NCBI RefSeq assembly: GCF_001641265.1
Contig: NW_020167533.1
Location: 310,001-374,000 of the forward strand
Origin: Pseudogymnoascus destructans
Lineage: Eukaryota > Ascomycota > Leotiomycetes > Thelebolales > Thelebolaceae
Direction: 5' to 3'
DNA: 64,000 nucleotides
How positions within the stretch are numbered: the stretch's first letter is position 1; every line of letters starts with the position of its first letter. The position numbers and the translations under genes are program-made. The notes under the pieces are model-generated. The model did no database searches. It saw only the letters and a program-made list of their open reading frames with translations, and was not told the origin of the DNA. This document shows positions 34,896 through 44,614 of the stretch, piece by piece.

Positions 34896-35798
34896 TGTAA
34901 TGGTGGGTGATGTGAGAGTCTAGCCACCCAAGGAAGGGATGATTTTACTAAGACAACACACTGTCTTAGGAAACAGAGCCAATGGGTTGTAGCTTAGACT
35001 ATTCCACAATGCAGCAATCAGGTGTATGACGTAGTGGAGTGGTTTAGACAAGTTGTAACAAATGTTGAGTCTGAGAACTCAGGGATAAGTCAGAGGTTAG
35101 CACCTCACTGACTTTTCAGAAACAAGGAGTAACAAGATGAATGCTTGGAAGCTTGGAAAAGATGTGGAAGTATGTGATAGTCGATTTACTGTATTGTCTG
35201 CTTGCCCTTTCTTAAGGAAAGGGCAATCCTATTTATGCTAAAGGAGTGTAGTTCTCTCATTTTCCAAGACTTTCCATGACTAACCAGGCTTGGTAACTGT
35301 AGTCGACGTAAGAGAATCCCATAGAACCATCTCCTAGGTTCCTAGCCTATAGGAAGTGAAAGGAGGTCCAAGGTCAGAGTACCCCTATAGACAAATTATG
35401 TCATAACTTAACCAATCTTGTGGGTAACTAAGGAGCGATGATGTGTAATGAATCATAGAGGGTTGTAGAAGCTTTTAGAGCTATCGTTCATGTTCCTAGG
35501 CCTCTAGTTGATAGAGATATGTCATGTGTAGTATTAGCCCAGTAACTAAGGAGTGATGTCATGTAATGAATCATAGAGGGTTGTAGAGATATGCTATGTG
35601 GTAATATCAGCCCAGTAGCTAAGGAGCGATGACGTGTAATGAATCATAGAGGGTTGTAGCAATCGTTGAGTAGTATTGCTCTTGTTGTTGGTGTGACAAG
35701 CCAAAATATGTATAGTGACTTGTAGGTTTGAGGAGGAGATTTCTAAGTTTGCTCTTGAGTTTGATAGCAAACTGAGTGCAAAAAATGTCAGTATGACA
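34896..35798 (+). repeat. LTR family 1, rearranged 903-bp copy
   Basis: Same ends as the 936-bp copies. Internally it lacks part of the GCAAACAGATGT...GATATGCC segment and instead carries three copies (near 35430, 35547 and 35620) of an AAGGAGYGATG...AATCATAGAGGGTTGTAG block that is single in the other copies. Flanks show CACCAG before and TGCACCAG after, a probable target duplication with two extra bases on the right. Confidence 0.82.
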
Positions 35799-36652
35799 TG
35801 CACCAGGATGTGGTGGCGCAGTCGGGCCATCTCCCTAGAGGAGGGGAGGCACCCCGGAAATGGCAGATGGCAGCTGCAAGCTCCTCCATAGGATTAAACC
35901 TACCACGGGAGGCAGCAGCAGCAGCGGCGACGCGATCCGCCAGGGCAGTCTGGGTGTTGCAGGGGGGGGACAGCGAGCAGGCGCAGGCGCGGCAGGATGG
36001 ACGGCTATCCTTGAGCTGGGGAGCCGCGCACTTGCAGCCCCCACGGGCTTCCTCTGTAGGCGCCTCGCGGGCGCTTGGTGCAGCGGCTGCAGCAGGGCGG
36101 TGGGCACGCATGCCTTCTATCTATTAGTTATGGACCACAAACAATAAGGATGAGGGGGGAAGGGAGGGGGGCTTACCACGTCGTCCTGACAGACTGCCCG
36201 TAATGAGCATGGAGGAGGGCGTGGACACGGGCGCGGATGGAGCCAGAAAGCGTATTCCATTGGTATTAAAACAATAATCAAAACGAGAGAGAGAGAGAGA
36301 ATACTTACTGCAGAGGTTGCAGCGCGCGCCTTCTCCACTGAAGTGGCAGTCCCCCCCACGCAGACGCACTCGGAGAAGTGGCCGTAACCAGCTGCACAGC
36401 TGCTGCACTGCAGCTGCACCAGCTCCCCAACCGTATACCCAACTGCCGCTTCGAGGTTTTGCATCCTCTACAAATTGGGAGGGTCGTTGGAGTTGAGGGC
36501 GCGAAATTCCAAATGTCGGGCGTTGGGGAGGGCGATGAGGCCAGCGAGGGCGCAGGAGCGGTGGGGTTCCTCTAACAAGCCAGACTGCAGCAGCTGCAGT
36601 GCCATCTGCTGGCCTTGGGTTGGAGAGTCGAGGACGATTGGACGCGGTAAAC

Positions 36653-36703
36653 CTATCCAGTTGTTAGTATCTATCTATCTTGCGGGGGAGGGGTGTTACT
36701 TAC
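36653..36703 (-). repeat. Introner-like intron copy 1 (51 bp)
   Basis: Minus strand: GTAAGTAACACCCCTCCC, a short variable centre, then GATAGATAGATACTAACAAC and TGGATAG. It shares both halves with the two introns to its right, including donor, ACTAAC branch site and acceptor. Confidence 0.8.
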
Positions 36704-36859
36704 TTCTTACGGCTGTAGCTGGGCGTGCGGGTGTTGCGGGTGATGGGCAGGCTGCAAGTTCTGGCGCTGTCGAGGGGCGCACCTGAGACGACACAGGGTC
36801 AGGTGGTGGCGATGTTGGGGTGGTCATTGGAGACTTTGGCGGCACAGAGGGCTTATCAC

Positions 36860-36915
36860 CTATCGAGTTGTTAGTATCTATCTATCGATCGTGTGGGGGG
36901 AGGGGTGTTACTTAC
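36860..36915 (-). repeat. Introner-like intron copy 2 (56 bp)
   Basis: Same first 18 bases and same last 27 bases (one difference, CTCGATAG) as copies 1 and 3; only about 11 central bases vary. It interrupts the gene in phase 1, as do the other copies. Confidence 0.8.
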
Positions 36916-37002
36916 TGGTCAGTGTTGCAGTCAGTGCGGTCGAGGTCGTATCCGTAGCGGTGGAGGTCGGGGTCAGGACAGTCGACTCGGAGGCAGCTTC
37001 AT

Positions 37003-37058
37003 CTATCCAGTTGTTAGTATCTATCTATCAATTGATCGGAGGGAGGGGTGTTACTTAC
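37003..37058 (-). repeat. Introner-like intron copy 3 (56 bp)
   Basis: GTAAGTAACACCCCTCCC at the donor and ATAGATAGATACTAACAACT plus GGATAG at the acceptor. The exons on either side bear no resemblance to those flanking copies 1 and 2, so only the introns are duplicated. Confidence 0.8.
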
Positions 37059-37091
37059 CGGTTGTCGTTGGTGCAGCGCCAGCTTCAGTCA

Positions 37092-37126
37092 TGGTGGTGG
37101 TGGTGGTGGTGGTGGTGGTGGTGGTG
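37092..37126. repeat. (TGG)n microsatellite
   Basis: About 11-12 trinucleotide units, read as a poly-threonine run in exon 2 of the minus-strand gene at 35820-37264. Confidence 0.95.
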
Positions 37127-37264
37127 AGGGTGTTGGCGGGGGCGACGGCAGCCAGATCTTCTATCCGAAGGTTAGTATACAGTAATCAATGAAACAAAAC
37201 AAAGGAAATGGAAGGAATTGAACTTACCGGTGGCTTTGAGGCCAGAAGCCTTGGTGGTGGCCAT

Positions 37265-37620
37265 TGCGTTGTTGAAGAAGAAGGAAAGTGAGGTTGGTGG
37301 GGGGTTGTGGAAATATTCACGTTTGATGCATTGGGATCACGTGACCAATGCCCAATCATGTGCTTTCATAGCTTCATGGCGCTGGTTAACAATACTTGTT
37401 ACTCTATAATAACTATAGAAGCTGACCCTCATGGCATCTAGCAAATGGCCTGGCTTGCTATGCAGATAGCAAGCCAACTCTCTAAACCTATTAGAGAGTC
37501 TATTAAGAGCCCTAGCCCTGGCCTCGACTGGCTTAGCCTGCCCTTGACTACTTGCCCATCCCATCTATAGATTTCCCCCTCTCCTATAAAGGGCCTAGCC
37601 AGCCCCTAACCTAGGAGGAT
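37265..37620. other. Upstream region of the intron-repeat gene
   Basis: About 350 bp with no gene. It contains TCACGTGA at about 37337-37344 and short inverted repeats (GGCTTGCTATGC / GCAGATAGCAAGCC near 37452-37475). Confidence 0.5.
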
Positions 37621-38930
37621 GACAATGACAACAATGGTGCTACTAGCGCTGCCCCTAGCATTACCTATGGCAGTCAAAACTGTATGACTGCTAAGGACAT
37701 GCTCTTTGTCGTGCAGCTCTACATCGAGTAGCAGGCCACATACGGCCACTAGTCTAACTAAGCATTTTAGAAGCAGATTGCTAAGCGCCTTATAGTAGAC
37801 TAAGGCAAAGAGCACCAAATGCTTAGTTAGGCTGTAGCTAAGCTTGTCCGCGAGTGTAGGGCATATATCGCTAAGCTTGATAGCAGTAGGCAAGACGCCT
37901 AGTCATCTATAACAGACGCTCTAGACTCCTAGATCACTATGCTTAATGCCAAAGAGGAGGTTAAGCAAGCTTGGCAAGAGGCGCAAGGCACTGCTAATAC
38001 AGAGACAACTGCATTAGCAGCCTAGCGGCAGGCCTCTCTTGCGCTCTAGGCAGACAAGATGCAGCTCTTAAGAGCTGCTTCTTGTGCCTACTAGCAAGAG
38101 GACAATGAGGATGAGAGTAGCAGTGCCCCTAAGACCCCGAACCCCACAACCATAGACCCTACAACCTAACGATGGTGATGACTAGTTGCCCTAGCACTAG
38201 TTATAGCCCTTAAGGGGGATCCTATTGCTATAGGGCTCAAACACCTCTTTAGCGCTATCAAGAGGGCTGCGAGTTAGATAGGCAGCACCCTAAAGGACGA
38301 GGATAGGGAGGAAAAGAATGCTGCTGTTAAGAAGCAGCTTAAGGACCTAGAGTCTAAGGTTAGCACTGTTAATGACAATGTCGCATAGCTGCTAGCGATG
38401 ATGTAGTAGAGGGGGGAAGGGGGGACTTACCTTGTGGATAGCTGCGTCACAGCCAGACTTATGCTATATAGCCTAGTCATTAACTAGGCTAGCAAATGGC
38501 CCTACGAGTGAGCTGATCAAGCCATCTAGGGTATAGATGGCTTGCTAGTTAACGCTATGAAGGCGCTTGTGCTTAGAGAACACAGCTCTCTAGGCCACAT
38601 TGCCTTGTGCTGGCAATGTAGACAGAAAGTGCCATCTATAAAGCCCTAGACCCCCCTAAACCCACAGACTCTCTTGACCCTAGTGGCAAACTCTACTAGC
38701 CGATGGTATGTTAGCTAGTGGTGCTACTAGAGAGTCAGCCTAAACTAGGCTGTGAGGAATAGCACTATGTCATTAAACACAGTGCTAAGCTAGGCCTTAG
38801 AGCATCTAAAGACGTGACAGAGGCTAACCTAGCAGCCTAGGTAGGCTAGTCTAGCATAGACAATGTAGAGAGCAGTCTCTATAGTCAGTGCTAGACGTGT
38901 AATGCTGACTTCTAAATGATAGAAGACACA
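37621..38930 (+). pseudogene. Decayed gag-like ORF full of TAG codons
   Basis: A single plus-strand frame from 37621 (DNDNNGATSAAP) is readable as protein for about 800 bp (for example MLNAKEEVKQAWQEAQ, MTAKDMLFVVQLYIE, DREEKNAAVKKQLKDLESKV) but is broken by many TAG and a few TAA codons at positions that suit glutamine. A second frame takes over near 38640 (DSLDPSGKLY..., VIKHSAKLGLRASKDVTEAN) with the same kind of stops. The predicted helices and Gln/Lys/Glu-rich content suggest a retroelement gag or similar coiled-coil protein, but I recognise no family domain. See the finding on CTAG enrichment. Confidence 0.5.
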
Positions 38931-40219
38931 GAGGTTTCTTGCGTAAGGTTGACTTGACAGAGGAGGCAGGGGATTAGACACAAAGGCTTTCCAAGTAACA
39001 CGTTACAGTATTGTAAAGAATACTATATTGAGTTGAGCACGAAGCTCCTATCTAAGGAAATACTATCTACTTATATAGTGGCGTCATGCCTCATGGGTAA
39101 TCTGGATAGTTGGCGGATAGCTAGATATTCAGGATAGTTCGTGGATAGCTCAACTATCCAATATCCACTAGTTTCTGCAACTATCCATTAGCCCCGTCAC
39201 ATGGCAGCCTACCCCGCTTGCCCCCTGTGACTCACACGTCACGTTACTAGGCCCTGGTCCTGTAACCATGACATCACGTTACTAGGCCTGGTCCTGTAAC
39301 CATGATGTCACATTACCGTAGCCGTAACAAGACGGTTCTGCTAAGTCACCTCCTCAATATAGAGCAGGGGAATCAGCTGTTACGATGGTCATGGAGGTCA
39401 TGGTGCCAGTCCGGGTAAAGTAAGCTAGATTGAATCTAAAGAGAGAAGAAGAAGAAGGAAGGAAGGTGAGGCTATTCCCTGTAATATACAGTTGTCCGCT
39501 TAGCAGTTGTAGCCTTGGTGGCTAAGGCTACACCCGTAATCCCCTTATACCTATAACAACCATAATAACCGTAACAAGCTGTGAGCTGTAATTGTAACAT
39601 CAGCTGGCGTAATTCCTGTTCTGTAAACTAGAACAGGCGCTACGCATTACCTAGGGGCAGGTCCCCTAGGCAGAATGACTAGTGTTCATAAATGAACACT
39701 AGCTGCCAAACCACTTATAGCAACAGCAGGAGCACCTCCCCCTCATCCAGCCCTCGTCTCCTTGTGTGCTAATGCCTAGCGCTAGTCTTTGGCCTCGACA
39801 AGGAGGGCTTCTAAGTGCCTTGTGACCAGGGCTTGCAAGTGCCTTGTGACGAGGGCTTCTAAGTGCCTTGCGACAAGGGCTTACAAGTGCCTCATTAAGG
39901 GCAGCGGGCAGTAAATCTGCCATTTGTTAGCCCTGCTGATTGTAAGGGTTGACAGGCATGATGGCAGGGTATAGGCGTACTAGATATTGCCATATATGGC
40001 AATTTCTTAGCCTAGAGAGCCTAGCACCAATTTGGGAATAGAGGGGCAGGGGCCCTAGTTACTGTCACATGCTAAAAGTGCGATAGTAATTTAGTTGCTA
40101 AATTGCTCTAATGGTTCTGCCCTAAAACCCTCTAGTTGAAACCCTCTAGTAGAGGGTTTCAGCTCAAATAGCATAACATGATTGCATAACTTATATTTCA
40201 TATAAGTTATTTCATATAG
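38931..40219. other. Repeat-rich, gene-free part of the transposon island
   Basis: No gene supported. It contains clustered GGATAG/CTATCC motifs at about 39095-39185 and a 35-bp direct duplication at 39242-39310 (CGTTACTAGGCCCTGGTCC...). It also has a purine-rich tract near 39440-39470 and a four-unit minisatellite at 39805-39898. Parts resemble LTR or leader sequence of a retroelement but I cannot delimit it. Confidence 0.5.
39805..39898. repeat. 24-bp minisatellite, four units
   Basis: Units begin at 39805, 39829, 39853 and 39877 with GGGCTTSTAAGTGCCTTGTG-like sequence; the last is partial. The repeat lies inside a minus-strand frame (39699-39923) that I regard as spurious. Confidence 0.9.
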
Positions 40220-40324
40220 TTAAGTTATGGGCAAAAACTCCATATACCCAGTAAAACAATAAATAAATTCTATATACCCAGTTCCATCCCACGTGACCCG
40301 CCCAAGCCCAATCTAGAAACTCCC

Positions 40325-40346
40325 CCCGTTCTCATATGAGAACGGG
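40325..40346. repeat. 22-bp perfect palindrome in MULE-A
   Basis: CCCGTTCTCATATGAGAACGGG, immediately upstream (plus strand) of the transposase stop codon. MULE-B has two related palindromes in the corresponding place. Confidence 0.9.
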
Positions 40347-40625
40347 TCAATTATGAGGCCTGCGGCAAGTCCTGGCATTATGCCCAGGCTCGCTGCAGGT
40401 GCCGCAGCGTGTGCAGACCAAGTCCGGCACAGTGGCAATGACTGCCCCAAGCGGCAGAAGTCCTCCGTGATCCCGGCGAGCCCGGCATCTTCGAGGACGC
40501 CGGGCATCCTCCCTCCGAACCCTCTCTTTTTGCGGTCGGCTGCGGGGGATTCCATTGCTCATCGTCGGGGCTGGCTCGGACATGTCAGGCACAGCCCTCC
40601 TCGGGACAAACGGCGGTTGCCCCAT
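40347..40625 (-). pseudogene. MULE transposase remnant (deletion chimera)
   Basis: A 92-residue frame joins a piece of the transposase N-terminal region (AVPDMSEPAPTMSNG) directly to its C-terminal basic/AT-hook-like region (RPQKERVRREDAR) and intact zinc knuckle (CGTCSEPGHNARTC). The catalytic core is gone. The junction has a TTC microhomology when compared with MULE-B. This copy shows what the knuckle looked like before an LTR split it in MULE-B. Confidence 0.8.
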
Positions 40626-40807
40626 CTTTGTCCCTCCTCTGGAGCCGCCAGGAGAACTTCTCCTTGACGGCCCAGTCGTCCAGGGCGCGGGACCAAGCGT
40701 CCAAGTCGAGGAACTCGCTACCGTCGACAGGGGCAGCGAGTTCGGCTAGTGAGGCCATCGTAGGAGGCAGGGGCGGGGGAGGCGGGGAAGTTTGTGCCTT
40801 GCGCGAG

Positions 40808-41354
40808 TGTCATGACACTCCTTCAATATTTGTGTCATGACCCTTCGATTCGCTTTAGTCTCTAGTACTTATTTCACTATGTCATTCACTTCACCTGCTT
40901 CGCTCACTTCGCTCACTTCGCTTCACTTGCTGACCTAGATCAGCCCAAATGTTGACTACTGGCTTAGGCTCTCTGTTATTGGCTTGCTGCACTAGGGCTC
41001 GCTTAGCTAGGGTTCGGTTAATTAGTGCCTTCGCTTATTTGGCACTAGGGATTTTTACTGTTATATAAGCACTTATTGCTCATGTCTCTTATTGATCTTT
41101 AGCTAGCAAATTATATACTACTTGGCCTTCTTGCAATTCCTCCTGCTTTGTCTTACTTTGCATTCCCTTACTTCAAGTCGAACCACTTGGCCAACCTGTT
41201 AGTCTCACCACTTGACCCCTGTGGTATAAAGCATATGCTTTGGAGCCTGAACTACTATACCTTGTCCTACTGCTTCGAGTATCGAAGTCTTCACATTATA
41301 CTTCGGATACTTCTGCAGACTTGAAGGTCAGCCTCGGTTCGAACTGTCCTTACA
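40808..41354 (+). repeat. Solo LTR, family 2 (547 bp)
   Basis: Begins TGTCATGACACTCC and ends GAACTGTCCTTACA (TG...CA). It is flanked by a perfect 5-bp target duplication GCGAG (40803-40807 and 41355-41359). Orientation relative to any parent element is unknown; no internal retroelement of this family is in the window. Confidence 0.9.
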
Positions 41355-41785
41355 GCGAGAGCTTCCGAGGGGGGTTTCGAGGGGGTCGGAGGAGGGAGGG
41401 AGCCTGGGAGGTGTCAGCGGGGTTCGGTGGAGGGGAGGAAGGGAAGGGGGAGGAGGTTTGGGGGTCTCAATTGACCCCCGACTTCCCATGCAATTGAGCT
41501 GGTATATTGCCAGCTCAATTGCTTCAAAAAGGCCATATGAGAGCACTACTCTCAAATGAGAGTACGCCTCTCATTGGCTCGTTAACCTTCCAAAGGAGCG
41601 TTAGCGGCTGACTGGGTAGATGGAGTTTTCTTACCAGTTTACTGGGTATATCGAGTTTTTGCCCTTAAGTTATTTCATATAAGTTAGGGCAAAAACTCCA
41701 TCTACCCGGTAAAAACCCAAATAAACTCTATCTACCCGGTCGATTACGACGTGACCATCCCCCACCCAATCCACCCGTAAATCCC

Positions 41786-41878
41786 CCTGTTCTCATATGA
41801 GAACAGGCCGTAAACCCCCCATAACTCCCACCGTAACCCCCCCTGTAAACTGACCTGTTCTCATATGAGAACAGGTCA
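41786..41878. repeat. Two perfect palindromes in MULE-B left subterminal region
   Basis: 41786-41807 is CCTGTTCTCATATGAGAACAGG (22 bp, written here with its two halves CCTGTTCTCAT and ATGAGAACAGG). 41851-41878 is a 28-bp palindrome with the same core extended by TGA on the left and TCA on the right. MULE-A has a single variant. They could be transposase-binding or hairpin-forming sites. Confidence 0.88.
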
Positions 41879-44614
41879 ATTGTGAGGCCTGCGGCAAGTC
41901 CTGGCATTGTGCCCAGGCTCGCCGCAGGTGCCGCAGTGTCATACTGACATTCGTTGCACTCAGTTTGCTATCAAACTCAAGAGCAAACTTAGAAATCTCC
42001 TCCTCAAACCTACAAGTCACCATACATATCTTGGCTTATCACACCAACAACAGAAGCAATACTACTCAACGATTGCTGCAAACTCTTCTACTACATCTGT
42101 TTATGCTACATACATCACGGCATATCATTTGGACACTCATTGAACAAGTTATTAAGAAAATCTCCTCCTTAAGGGGGTGGGCCAATACTACCACATGGCA
42201 TATCTCTACCAACTAGAGGCCTAGGAACATGAACGATAGCTCTAGAAGCTTCTACAACCCTCTATGATTCATTACATGTCATCGCTCCTTAGTTACCCAC
42301 AAGATTGGTTAAGTTATGACATAATTTGTCTATAGGTACTCTGACCTTGGACCTCCTTTTCACTTCCTATAGGCTAGGAACCCAAGAGATGGTTCTATGG
42401 GATTCTCTTACGTTCACTACATGATTAGCAAGCTAGTTGTGGGTCGCACTTGATTTCTAATACATTTACCAAGCCTGGTTAGTCATGGAAAGTCATGGAA
42501 AATAAGAGAACTACACTCCTTTGGCATAAATAGGATTGCCCTTTCCTTAAGAAAGGGCAAGCAGGCAATACAGTAAATCGACTAGCACATACTTCTACGT
42601 CTTTTCCAAGCTTCCAAGCATTGATCTTGTTATTCTCTGTTTTTGAAAAGTCAGTGAGGTGCTAACCTCTGACTTACCCCTGAGTTCTCAGACTCAACAT
42701 TTGTTGCAACTTGTCTAAACCACTTCACCACATCATACACCTGATTGCTGCATTGTGGAATAGTCTAAGCTACAACCCTTTGGCTCTGTTTCCTAAGACA
42801 GTGTGTTGTCTTAGTAAATTCATCCCTTCCTTGGGTGGCTAGATTCTCATATCTGGTGCACCCACCATTACACGCAGCGTGTACGGACCAAGTCCGGCAC
42901 GGCGGCAACGACTGCCCCAAGCGGCAGAAGTCCTCCATGATCCCGTCGTTCCTGGCGTCCTCGAGGATGCCGGGCATCTTCCCTCCGAACCCTCTCTTTT
43001 CGGGGACGGCCTCGGGGGATTCGGGTGACTGGGGGGTCACAGATTCCTCCTAAGGCGTCAGGGTCTATCGAAAGACCCTCGACAGAGACAGGAGGCAGAG
43101 GCAGTTGATACTGCCTCTGCCAGCACGCGGCAGACAGCTCTGTCGGAAGAAAGGGAGTCAATTGACTCCCTTGTCGAAATATAAGAGTCATGGCGTGCCC
43201 ACAAGGCACGCCATTCTCTTGGTATCGACGGCAAGAACAAGTTCTTGCCGTCAGGTCAACGAGGTAGATCCTGCCATTTGGCTGGACTACCCGTGCCTCT
43301 GTTAGGGAGGATATCTGGAGCCCATTGCCATGGGCCCAGTTCCTCCCCTCCTCCACCAACCTAGTGAGGAGAGGAGGCCATTGCCCTTTAGCAATGGCCT
43401 CCACAGCCAAAAGAGAGCGCTCCGCACGCTGGGCCATCACCCGGTGCCAGAGCGCATCGAGAAGCTCCACGATTGGGAGCTCTTGATCTGTGCGGATGAG
43501 CTTATTAAAGCTCTCTGCAATATTTGAAGTATCGTGGCCGTATCGACGGCCACGAAACTTCGCCAGAGCCCACCGTTCGGGCTCGGCACCATAAAGGTAT
43601 GCTGATGCTTCGGGCTTTAAAGCCCGAAGCTCCTCCAAAAGCCCGTCGAATTGGGCCACAGTTGTGGCCCGGGCAATCTTCCAGAAGAGGGGTAGAAGGC
43701 CCCTCCCAAACCGCTCTGAGAAATTCTCAGAGAGGTGACGACAGCAATCAGCTATCACCACCTGCGGAGAGAGAGTTCTCTCCGCAATAAGAAGCCCCTT
43801 GTCTCTATCAGAGACAAGGGTGCTTGGCTTGCTCACGAGCTCTGGGAGGGACCACTTGAGGTGGTTCAAAAACCACTCCCAAGAGTCCGCGTTCTCCGAC
43901 TCGGCCACTGCCCAAGCAAGTGGCACAATGTGGCCATTAGCATCAATGCCAACGGCCACAAGAAGAGTAAGGATGAAACGGGCCTTTAAGAAGGTCCCGT
44001 CCACCGCAACAAGCCGGCGTGAGGCTTGGAACGTGGCCCTGCTCTCCGCAGGGCACACAAAGATCCGTTGGAATCGGTCGTGTCGATCTCGAACGAGATC
44101 AACATGAACTCCTAGAGCAGATGCTTCCAGGAGGCGCTTATATGAGGGCAATAGCTGAAAGCTATGCCTCTGCGCTCCAATATCCCCTACGAGAAGGCGT
44201 AGCAACGATTGCTGCGCCCTCCCGTAGAGAATCCCCTCCGCGAATCGAACGCGGAGGAGCTCAACAATCTCCCTTGGCGTGGTCTTCTTCGACACCCGTA
44301 GGTGTTCGAGACACCACGCCGTCCAGCCATTCTGCCTTTGAGGAGGAGGCAAACTTCTGCTGCCCCCTCCCCACGCAAGTGTGTGCCCCCTCAACGACGA
44401 CGAGCTTCCATTGCTCGTCGTCAGGGCTGGCTCGGACACGCCAGGCACAGCCCTCCTCGGGACAAACGGCCGTTGCCCGGTCTTTGTCCCTCCTCTGGAG
44501 CCGCCAGGAGAACTTCTCCTTGACGGCCCAGTCGTCTAGGGCGCGGGACCAAGCGTCTAAGTCGAGGAACTCGCTGCCGTCGACAGGGACAGCGAGTTCG
44601 GCCAGCGAGGCCAT
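41876..44614 (-). pseudogene. MULE transposase (FAR1-like zinc finger, DDE, SWIM, zinc knuckle)
   Basis: The start is MASLAELAVPVDGSEF at 44614, with an N-terminal WRKY/FAR1-like zinc-binding region (CPEEGCAWRVRAS, GAHTCVG). The catalytic domain has RRLVAVDGTFLKARF and STLVSDRDKGLL with the CCRHLSENF block. A SWIM zinc finger follows (CSCRRYQENGVPCGHAM), then a basic RGRPRKERVRRE tract and a CCHC knuckle. Two lesions are visible: a one-base frameshift near 44310 between SKAEWLDGVVS and HLRVSKKTTPREIV, and the LTR at 41937-42872, inserted after the first knuckle cysteine. The stop codon (41878-41876) lies inside a 28-bp palindrome. The enzyme is dead, but the domain order is complete. Confidence 0.9.
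41937..42872 (-). repeat. Solo LTR, family 1 (936 bp) inside MULE-B
   Basis: Runs TGTCATACTGACATTCG to GGTGCACCCACCATTACA with a perfect 5-bp target duplication CGCAG (41932-41936 and 42873-42877). The empty site is preserved in MULE-A (GTGCCGCAGCGTGTGC at about 40399), which proves the insertion and its exact limits. Confidence 0.95.

Larger units (their letters stand above)
35820..37264 (-). pseudogene. Unknown Thr/Pro-rich, Cys-rich-tailed gene with near-identical introns
   Basis: Five exons follow in phase from the ATG at 37264: 37264-37228, 37160-37059, 37002-36916, 36859-36704 and 36652 onward. The product starts MATTKASGLKATEDLAAV, has a poly-Thr run from the (GGT)n repeat and a Thr/Ser/Pro-rich region. 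A conserved-looking domain follows (MALQLLQSGLLEE, SCALAGLIALPNARHLEF). A TAG at 36470-36468, fitting CAG to TAG, interrupts the frame. It then continues with MQNLEAAVGYTVGELVQL and a Cys-rich stretch (CSSCAAGYGHFSECVC). A seven-G run near 36355 shifts the likely frame from there (CHFSGEGARCNLC is in the next frame). Further exons down to about 35820 are probable but unresolved. Function unknown; it sits in a transposon island and may be transposon-associated. Confidence 0.6.
40229..41664 (-). mobile_element. Non-autonomous Mutator-like element MULE-A
   Basis: It begins GGGCAAAAACTCCAT and ends in the inverted form ...GAGTTTTTGCCC, with internal ACCCAGT/CTGGGTA subterminal motifs. It is flanked by a perfect 9-bp target duplication, TTAAGTTAT (40220-40228 and 41665-41673), the hallmark of MULEs. 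It is an internal-deletion derivative of the MULE-B type: the two ends of the transposase gene are joined at 40550-40552. A solo LTR of a second family sits at 40808-41354. Confidence 0.9.

Noticed and set aside
33438..35798. A short LTR retrotransposon bounded by two same-orientation LTRs
   Set aside because: The 522-bp interior shows no primer-binding site or polypurine tract, and the second LTR has its own flanking CACCAG repeat, so the two LTRs are better read as separate events.
35594..35830. Minus-strand frame starting MARLRHHILV
   Set aside because: After ten residues it reads only LTR sequence; it is a product of the LTR insertion, not a gene.
39805..39898. CRISPR-like array
   Set aside because: The 24-bp units are directly adjacent with no spacers and the organism is a eukaryote; it is a minisatellite.
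39699..39923. Minus-strand frame over the 24-bp minisatellite
   Set aside because: The frame exists only because the repeat unit is a multiple of three; no flanking coding sequence supports it.
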